Under the pieces are notes generated by a model that was not told the origin of the DNA, did not search any database, and was given only the letters and a program-made list of their open reading frames with translations. 59,331 nucleotides of DNA from Caryophanales bacterium (GTDB lineage Bacteria > Bacillota > Bacilli > Paenibacillales > CANHCR01), in contig CANHCR010000012.1 in the NCBI GenBank assembly GCA_947459205.1, positions 1 through 59,331 of the forward strand. Direction: 5' to 3'. This document shows, in pieces, positions 27,101 through 32,432 of the stretch. Positions within the stretch are counted from its first letter, which is position 1. Each line of letters starts with the position of its first letter. Both the position numbers and the translations under genes were made by a program.

Positions 27101-27624
27101 GCCTCATACGATTGATAGATCAACAACAAATCGCGCAGTTTCGCCGCCAACGAACGCTCCACCGTCTGCGCTTCATCTTGTTCTTGTTCATCGGCAAACG
27201 ACGCCAATCGCTCTTCGCTAACACCATTTCGCTTCCACTCCGCAAACAAGCGCCCCATCTGTTCTAACAAGCCGTCAGAAATCGTGGTCGCCCGATAAAA
27301 ATTCAAACGCTCGCCCACCACGTGAACCGCCTTAAGCAAAATCATCTGTTTACCGGCATCATCAATGTAGACGCGCGACGTACCACGCTCCTGCTGCATC
27401 AAACGGTGTGCGAGGCGACGAAAACTGAGCACCTCAGCGCGCATACTACCCCGAAGTTCAGGACGACTGACAATCGCATACTCTGCTTGGAACGACCCTT
27501 GTTCTGGTACAATCCAGATGAGCGGCGAACCTGTTGCAGATGCGCGTAACTGACTACATATTTCATTCAAACAAACGCTTGTTTTCCCGTAACCGCCTCG
27601 ACCGAGCACAAAACGCACTGCCAT
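24142..27624 (-). CDS. addB: ATP-dependent helicase/nuclease subunit B (AddB)
   Basis: A 1160-residue protein, the normal AddB length. P-loop GRGGYGKT is at residues 8-15. The body aligns well from memory with Bacillus subtilis AddB (for example PPSLDQVLVGSLDRTR, VFLVGVNEGVLPA-like segments). The C-terminal RecB-type nuclease has IDYKS near residue 958. Four cysteines of the Fe-S staple are in place: one in SKCAFAHFA near 809 and three in CEYCDFKSVC near 1119-1127. AddB recognises Chi and cuts the 5' strand as part of AddAB in double-strand break repair. Oddly, addA, which normally follows addB, is absent here: the next gene downstream is convergent and unrelated. Confidence 0.95.
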   Translation of the reverse strand: MAVRFVLGRGGYGKTSVCLNEICSQLRASATGSPLIWIVPEQGSFQAEYAIVSRPELRGSMRAEVLSFRRLAHRLMQQERGTSRVYIDDAGKQMILLKAVHVVGERLNFYRATTISDGLLEQMGRLFAEWKRNGVSEERLASFADEQEQDEAQTVERSLAAKLRDLLLIYQSYEAELAKHYVDAEDDLILLANLIERSAHIRQAEIWLDGFHGFTSLELNVLTQLAIHCRRLTITLCLDREYSERESLDELNLFHRTAVTYKQLRAMCAKFGVQVEATLDLNGTARAMGPTGARYANNAEHVLRRQRSSALVHLESTFEQRPAIAYRGEMDGLTLCPAVNRRVEIETAAIEISRLAREEGARWRDMALMMRNIDDYLPLIREIFPKYEIPFFSDQKRSVADHPLVEFVRASLQTVQRYWRYDDLFRAIKTGFFVPNKSEEEQQQLQTDIDLLENVVLAAGLERRRWLHDTYWEKPLRINGSTIDGATWKRLLQCRKLILQPLLKLQKGLTDCNDVRSAVQVLYDYLCDLRVPETCERMGERRRQAGDLEAAQDNAAIWTSIIHILDQNVEILGDMSFRTNQWVRTFDRALESLKVGFVPPSLDQVLVGSLDRTRAGDVQYMFLVGVNEGVLPAKVTEKGLLSDRERNLLIAADIPLSPASLRMLLDESFLLYTTIATCVRRLRVSYALGNESGKGLIASGWIGQLYQMFPVLKETWHLVELDYATMGIDALRQSLQHPQQALQAWIENGERIIGQSLHKVPALERRLQRLDQAAAYRNETKRLTTEAVRGVYGEQWKGSVSRFELFSKCAFAHFARYGLRLREREAFELKPMHTGSLYHEVIETVIKQCKDEGCKLSDLDEQQLATKVDEALQSAVGNIQHAILTSSIEQQYTLEKLTRVVTETLTGIAAHERVSSFETAALEWAFEQRWESFTLQGVVDRLDVATDSQGRKWLRVIDYKSGGKKLDLNQLYHGISLQLLAYLDIASEQAETLLGDKAEVAGAFYFHIHDKVEPEPHPLTPDEQAKQDRKRYRMSGYVVDEMDVIRMMDHELHQPKTESSVLPVQTVDSGALHGRAKAHLLTSEQWQQLRTFVRTKMGEIGQGIQSGGNAIRPHKLGSTNACEYCDFKSVCQFDRTLPHQSFRYLTKAGKDEVLEKMSGV

Positions 27625-27666
27625 CTGCGTTCACCTCCAACACCCATATTGTACCGATAAAAATTG

Positions 27667-29058
27667 CTAGTTTCTGTCCGTTACTTGAAAAATCGCGAAC
27701 TTCAAATAATTGCCTTCTTCGACGCCGAGTATGTGCGGGTGATCTTTGCCGGCGCCACTAAAATGATGCAACCTCAAACGTTTACCTGCGTCGACAGCTG
27801 CATCGGCGATAATATCCAAAAAGTGCTGCGGTCGCACGTGGAAAGAGCAACTGGCTGTGACGAGAAACCCACCCTCTTGTACCAGTTTCAACGCCTGCAG
27901 ATGAATTTCCTTATAGCCTTTAGCCGCATTTTCAAGCGCTCCGCGATGTTTGGCAAACGCTGGCGGGTCCAGAATTATGACATCCCATTTGCGCGCTTTC
28001 GACTTCTGCGGTACCGACGTGTCCACTTTCGCATGCGCACGCAGCGCCCGCTCCTCGTGCGCCTGTACCTGCTCGCGCAAATAGTCGAACGCATTGGCCA
28101 CGACGAACTCGACCCGCTCATCAAAACCGTTAAGCGCAACATTTTGCCGCGCCGTCTCAATCGCATGTTCCGATATATCGAGACATGTGACCTTTTTCGC
28201 CCCATATTGACAGGCGTGGAGCGTGAAACTACCGGTATGCGCAAAACATTCCAGCACCGTAGCACCGTCCCAATATGGAAACGTCACCTCTTTACCGTTG
28301 GCGTTATATGGCACATGACGAGTTGAACCATCCGCTTCCGTTAACGGACGAACTTCAATGCCGCTTCGAACTCCCCAACCCGTCATCAACGGTGCGATGG
28401 CCGCCCGATTTTCACGCTGATCGAAAAAATACCCCGTCTTCTGCCCCTCGTACAAATCAACGAGCACCTTCAGCCCGTTTTCGACGATTTCGACATGACG
28501 CGGCACCTCGCCGTGCAGCACACCCGTCGTCTCCGCTAGTCCTTCCAACCGGCGCACGCCGGCATCGCTACGCTCCAAAATCCCTTTCGGCGCGAACACT
28601 TTCACGAGCGCTGCAACAATCAAATCGCGACAAACATCCATGCCAAGCGACAAAATTTGCAACACCAAAAAATCCTCATATTGATCAACGACCAAACCTG
28701 GCAACAAGTCCGCCTCTCCGTACACAAGTCGGTATGAGCGAGCCTCACCGATAAAGCGCCGGCGCAACGACTGCGCACCCAAAAAACGTTCCACAAATAA
28801 CGCTTGATCAATCTGCTCCAACGGTTGCTCACTCAGCACACGCACGACGATTTGCGACTGCGGATTGTAAAACCCGCTCGCCAAAAATCGACCATTGTGC
28901 GTATGCACGTGTGCCAGTGCGGGCGTCGGTTGCTCTACACTCTCTGAATCCAGTCGAGCCTGTCCATTCTCCACGCGCTCCACTTCATTGGCGAACACCC
29001 ACGGATGCCCCTGTTCCAGCCGTTTTTTACGTTGTTTATTTAAGAAAACTTTTATCAA
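27667..29058 (-). CDS. rlmI: RlmI-like class I rRNA (cytosine-5) methyltransferase
   Basis: A 463-residue protein with a TTG start placed 8 bases after GGGAGG. An N-terminal PUA-like domain (about 1-75, HPWVFANEVERVENG) and an RFD-type middle region (GVVDQYEDFLV-like) precede a Rossmann methyltransferase. That domain has the SAM motif VLECFAHTGSFTLHA, acidic CLDIS, motif IV DPPAFAKHR and motif VI TASCSFHV with a candidate catalytic cysteine. This matches RlmI (m5C1962 of 23S rRNA) and its many Firmicute paralogues. It is longer than the E. coli enzyme because of inserts near residues 230-250 and 325-355. It follows deoC by about 40 bases on the same strand. Exact target base is inferred. Confidence 0.85.
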   Translation of the reverse strand: MIKVFLNKQRKKRLEQGHPWVFANEVERVENGQARLDSESVEQPTPALAHVHTHNGRFLASGFYNPQSQIVVRVLSEQPLEQIDQALFVERFLGAQSLRRRFIGEARSYRLVYGEADLLPGLVVDQYEDFLVLQILSLGMDVCRDLIVAALVKVFAPKGILERSDAGVRRLEGLAETTGVLHGEVPRHVEIVENGLKVLVDLYEGQKTGYFFDQRENRAAIAPLMTGWGVRSGIEVRPLTEADGSTRHVPYNANGKEVTFPYWDGATVLECFAHTGSFTLHACQYGAKKVTCLDISEHAIETARQNVALNGFDERVEFVVANAFDYLREQVQAHEERALRAHAKVDTSVPQKSKARKWDVIILDPPAFAKHRGALENAAKGYKEIHLQALKLVQEGGFLVTASCSFHVRPQHFLDIIADAAVDAGKRLRLHHFSGAGKDHPHILGVEEGNYLKFAIFQVTDRN

Positions 29059-29076
29059 AAATCATACCTCCCGCTA

Positions 29077-29112
29077 AATATCCGGCTCAATATCCGGCTC
29101 AATATCCGGCTG
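29077..29112. repeat. Three 12-bp tandem repeats across the deoC stop codon
   Basis: AATATCCGGCTC occurs at 29077-29088 and 29089-29100, and with one change at 29101-29112. The deoC stop codon (29099-29101) lies within the array, so expansion has probably moved or re-created the gene's end. Confidence 0.85.
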
Positions 29113-29779
29113 TAGCATCGTCGCTACCAGCAACAATCGCAATACCCGAACTCGTACCGATGCGCGTCGCACCGGCCGCAATCATCGCTTGCGCTGTCTG
29201 CAAATCACGCACTCCTCCTGAAGCCTTGACACCAATCGCAGGTCCCACCACTTTACGCATCAGCGCAATATCTTCCACCGTAGCCCCGCCTAGTCCGAAC
29301 CCCGTCGACGTTTTCACAAAATGCGCCCCAGCAGCCACACTCAGTTCACAAGCAATCCGTTTCTGCTCATCGCTCAAATAGCCAGTCTCCAAAATCACCT
29401 TCACCGCCGCGTCATCAGAAGCCATCACGACTTCGCGGATGTCACGCTCCACATCTGCATAGCGTCCGCTCAGCAGATAGCCGACATGCAGCACCATATC
29501 GATCTCATGCGCTCCGCAACCAACCGCCCATGCCGCCTCCTTCGCCTTGATGCGCGTATCGTTCGCACCGAATGGGAAGCCGCACACCGCTGCAATCTTC
29601 ACCTTCTCACCTGTCAACAACTCATGGCATAGCGGCACCCAGCCACCATTGACACAAACGCTATAAAAACCGTACTGAATCGCTTCCGCACAAAGTTTAC
29701 GAACGTGCTGTTCGGTCACATCCGCCTTCAAAATCGTATGATCAATCATGCCCGCAATTTGCTGCATATCCATTCTCAC
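29099..29779 (-). CDS. deoC: Deoxyribose-phosphate aldolase (DeoC)
   Basis: About 226 residues, the family length. DeoC cleaves 2-deoxy-D-ribose 5-phosphate to glyceraldehyde 3-phosphate and acetaldehyde in deoxynucleoside catabolism. Family motifs are clear: IDHTILKADVT at the start, AAVCGFPFGA, EIDMVLHVG, the Schiff-base lysine in FVKTSTGFG, and the second lysine in GVKASGGVR. GTG at 29779 is the preferred start because GGAG lies 7 bases upstream. A GTG at 29785 is too close and an ATG at 29773 is slightly too far. The upstream Nudix stop codon is two bases away, so the two genes are coupled. The 3' end lies in a short tandem repeat. Confidence 0.95.
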   Translation of the reverse strand: MRMDMQQIAGMIDHTILKADVTEQHVRKLCAEAIQYGFYSVCVNGGWVPLCHELLTGEKVKIAAVCGFPFGANDTRIKAKEAAWAVGCGAHEIDMVLHVGYLLSGRYADVERDIREVVMASDDAAVKVILETGYLSDEQKRIACELSVAAGAHFVKTSTGFGLGGATVEDIALMRKVVGPAIGVKASGGVRDLQTAQAMIAAGATRIGTSSGIAIVAGSDDATAGY

Positions 29780-29781
29780 AC

Positions 29782-30240
29782 TCACACTCCTGTACTCGTA
29801 TCGTCACGAATGACGTGCAGCAAGCCCAACTTTTCAAAGGCCGCGCGCATCAAATCGTTATTATTTTCATACCCTTGCGTCCACTGCCGTTGCCACGCCT
29901 CGGCGGGCGCCAACCACACGACCCCGTCAATCTCCTCAACTTGCGCTTGCAAATCTCCGTGCTTAAATTGTACCAAAAAATAATGAACCTCTTTATCCAC
30001 ATTACCATATACATTGTGAACATATTCGTAACGGACGACCGTCAACTTGTCGCTAATCTCACCAACCACGCCTGTCTCCTCTTGAATCTCCCGGAGCGCC
30101 GTCTGCTCGACCGTCTCGCCCGCCTCCATCTTGCCCTTCGCAAGCGTCATCTTACCGTATCGATCGAGAATCATTTGAATTTGTAACCGCCCCTGCTCGT
30201 CTTGCCGAAAAACGACGCCACCCGCCGACACTTCAATCAT
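29782..30240 (-). CDS. Nudix hydrolase
   Basis: 152 residues from ATG 30240, chosen for GGAGGAG six bases upstream; the open frame extends to 30309 but lacks a site there. The complete Nudix box is at residues 36-58 (G36...E42...RE50-51...EE54-55.G57). The N-terminal IEVSAGGVVF strand and the short hydrophobic C-terminal part are typical of small NTP or nucleoside-diphosphate-sugar pyrophosphohydrolases. The substrate is not inferable. It is translationally coupled to deoC, so a nucleotide-salvage or clean-up role is plausible. Confidence 0.88.
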   Translation of the reverse strand: MIEVSAGGVVFRQDEQGRLQIQMILDRYGKMTLAKGKMEAGETVEQTALREIQEETGVVGEISDKLTVVRYEYVHNVYGNVDKEVHYFLVQFKHGDLQAQVEEIDGVVWLAPAEAWQRQWTQGYENNNDLMRAAFEKLGLLHVIRDDTSTGV

Positions 30241-30273
30241 GAGACACTCCTCCGTTTCATCATTCATTATACA

Positions 30274-30322
30274 AAAAAGTTTAAGACCGCGCGGCATATA
30301 AACCGTCAATCCTAAACTTTTT
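30274..30322 (-). terminator. AT-rich hairpin after the Rpn gene
   Basis: AAAAAGTTTA (30274-30283) pairs with TAAACTTTTT (30313-30322) across a 29-base loop, giving a U-rich tail on the minus strand just past the stop at 30341. The stem is AT-rich and the loop long, so it is a weak candidate. Confidence 0.4.
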
Positions 30323-30340
30323 ATGCAAACTTGATTCTTT

Positions 30341-30712
30341 TTATTCTAGTGAATCCAATACCTCTTTAGATAAACCAGTTACCTTCATGACAAATTCGAT
30401 GGGAGCGCCTTCCTTCAACATAAGAATTGCGATCTCTTTAGCTTTTAGCTGAGCGCCTTCCGCTTTGCCTTCCGCTTTGCCTTCCGCTTTGCCTTCCGCT
30501 TTGCCTTCCGCTTTGCCTTCGGCTTTGCCTTCGGCTTTGCCTTGCTTGAGACCATCCGCCATGCCTTGCTTGAGACCATCCTCAATGCCTTGCTTGAGAC
30601 CTTCCTCATACGCCGTCTTTCGAATCGCAAACTGGTCACGCACAAACTTCTCACGCGAAATTGCCAATAAACGAGCTTCCAAGTCCTGACTAATAGATTC
30701 CAATGTCATCAT
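30341..30712 (-). promoter_or_regulatory. Possible internal translation start in the Rpn gene
   Basis: GAAAGGTG is followed by two in-frame ATG codons at 30712 and 30709 (spacing 2 and 5 bases from AAAGG). They would start a 122-123-residue C-terminal protein (MTLESISQDLEARL...). Rpn loci in enterobacteria have been reported to make such intragenic products, which act as antitoxins. Here it is inference only. Confidence 0.35.
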
Positions 30713-31435
30713 CACCTTTCGTAATTGTTGATCTTCAGCAATCAGATTCGGCCACTTATTTAACGGTGCACCTTTGAAAAAGTACAGCCAATTCATCAAA
30801 GCCTGTCGAGTTTCCGTTTCCATCGCTTCCGTCTGCAATTTCGTCAACTCAATCACGTGAATTTCTAATAGATCACTTAACGGTTCTCCCGAGTCCACTT
30901 CACGCAACTGATACAGACTGTGCCAGTCCATCTGCTCTGTCAACGTAAAATCCAGCAAAAAAATCGTGACAGTACGCTTCAGTTCATGATAATTTTGACC
31001 ACGTTTTAGTTGTTCAACGAACGGTTTCGCCCAGTAATAAAGAGCTCTACCTTCCATTTCTTGATGATAAATCAACTGCATCTCAATATTGATCAACTCG
31101 CCGCTTGAAGCGATCGCGTGAACATCGAGCACAATCGACTTTTCGAGCAAACTACTGCCATCCAAATTCGGATTTAAAATTCGAATATCCTCAATTTGTG
31201 GTAGTCCACGATCGGCGAAAATGAGGTTGATAAACCGTAACAATGCATCTTCATTTCCGGGCGTGCAAAACAACTTCTTGAATACAAAATCGTTTTTCGG
31301 ATCTAACAAAGAAAACGTCCCGTCGGACCGTTCCACCTCATTCGCTCCGTCTTCCCTCCAAAGAAAACTTTGACCTACCCGCCATTCACCGGTTCTATAC
31401 CCCGAACTCTGCTCGAGCAACTGTTCTTGCTGCAC
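30341..31435 (-). CDS. Rpn/PD-(D/E)XK transposase-family nuclease with KAEG repeats
   Basis: A 364-residue protein with a GTG start after AAAGGATG. Residues about 40-260 are the Rpn (PDDEXK_2) domain: LLDPKNDFVFKKLF, LRFINLIF, the metal-binding pair in SIVLDVHA and INIEMQL, and YYWAKPF..QL..GQNY. The C-terminal part has a coiled stretch, GLKQG repeats (about 276-297), seven KAEG units (about 300-327), and a final helical tail (LMLKEGAPIEFVMKVTGLS) typical of the family. Rpn proteins cut DNA without sequence specificity and have been linked to recombination and phage defence. An internal start at 30709 or 30712 could give a 122-123-residue C-terminal product. Confidence 0.85.
   Translation of the reverse strand: MQQEQLLEQSSGYRTGEWRVGQSFLWREDGANEVERSDGTFSLLDPKNDFVFKKLFCTPGNEDALLRFINLIFADRGLPQIEDIRILNPNLDGSSLLEKSIVLDVHAIASSGELINIEMQLIYHQEMEGRALYYWAKPFVEQLKRGQNYHELKRTVTIFLLDFTLTEQMDWHSLYQLREVDSGEPLSDLLEIHVIELTKLQTEAMETETRQALMNWLYFFKGAPLNKWPNLIAEDQQLRKVMMTLESISQDLEARLLAISREKFVRDQFAIRKTAYEEGLKQGIEDGLKQGMADGLKQGKAEGKAEGKAEGKAEGKAEGKAEGKAEGAQLKAKEIAILMLKEGAPIEFVMKVTGLSKEVLDSLE
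30455..30542 (-). repeat. 12-bp tandem repeat coding KAEG units
   Basis: About seven units of GCCTTCCGCTTT (plus strand; the last ones read TTCGGC) encode KAEG. A degenerate 24-base repeat coding GLKQG(M/I)xD follows at about 30540-30608. The repeats are perfect enough for slippage in units of four codons. Confidence 0.85.
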
Positions 31436-31549
31436 TGATCACACATCCTTTGCGAATGAATTATACATCCAAATAATACCATTTATTCGCAAGAAAGTGA
31501 TGCCAAACTATGTTGAGACATGTGACAGTTGCTTGAACAAACAACGAAA

Positions 31550-32326
31550 TTACCAAATGATCGTTTCCTCATCCGGATAATGGAAGCCTTCTAACTCCAT
31601 ATCACTCGGATGCACACCGAACTCGCGTGCACCTTCCATAACTACCTGCAGTATCTCCTTATAATCCGGATCAGCGTGATAGCGAGTCAAACGATCAGCC
31701 AATTTCACCAACTGTTTCGCCCGCTTTTCACGGCTCCATTCCAGCCAATCCAAATTAAGCACGTCCAAAAACTGTCGCGCCATACTAGAAACTGAGACAA
31801 TGTCATCATTCATCAATTTCAGCCAGCGCACATAACTCTGCTCACTCAACGCCATGCGCAATGCTTTGGCAAACTGCGCTTGAAACATTCGAATGACCGA
31901 TATCTCCTCGTCCCAGAGCGCTAACGGGTGACGCAAACTGATCGAACCCATTTTCTGTTTGCTGACGATGATCGCCCTACGAACAGCCAACTGATTCAGG
32001 GCCAGCATGACGAACATCATCTCTGGTAACAACACTCGGCAACGATAATAGACATTATGTTCTGCCGTCACAAGTTTATGAAATTTCATCAAGTCGCGAT
32101 TCATGCCATTTTCGACGAGAGTGGCCTCGCGATCTCCCATACTTGCGTGGCGGACATCATAGCAGACGCCAAGCACACGAATGCACATGCTTGCGTAATA
32201 TGCATAATCCTTATCCTGTTCATCTGCCACGATAAAATGAAAGGCATCGACCAACTGCTGCAAATCTTCGATATCACCTGAAATCGTGACGCCAGTTAAA
32301 TTGGGTGTTAGATCAACGGTTAGCAT
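31550..32326 (-). CDS. DUF6904-like protein
   Basis: 258 residues from ATG 32326, chosen for a GGAGGT site 11 bases upstream. The opening (LTPNLTGVTISGDIEDLQQLVDAFHFI) and the following RVLGVCYDVRHASMGDRE segment match my memory of DUF6904, a Firmicute family of unknown function. The rest is mostly alpha-helical, with no membrane segment and no recognised catalytic motif. It lies 106 bases downstream of the STAND-TPR gene on the same strand and may be the last gene of that operon or an independent one. Confidence 0.6.
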   Translation of the reverse strand: MLTVDLTPNLTGVTISGDIEDLQQLVDAFHFIVADEQDKDYAYYASMCIRVLGVCYDVRHASMGDREATLVENGMNRDLMKFHKLVTAEHNVYYRCRVLLPEMMFVMLALNQLAVRRAIIVSKQKMGSISLRHPLALWDEEISVIRMFQAQFAKALRMALSEQSYVRWLKLMNDDIVSVSSMARQFLDVLNLDWLEWSREKRAKQLVKLADRLTRYHADPDYKEILQVVMEGAREFGVHPSDMELEGFHYPDEETIIW

Positions 32327-32432
32327 AAAAAGTTCTGACCTCCATTCTATCCTCACACCTTCATTATACAAGAAAATCTGCAGCAACCTACGTGCCATTT
32401 CCAACTCCCAACGCACTTTATCTAATTAATAA

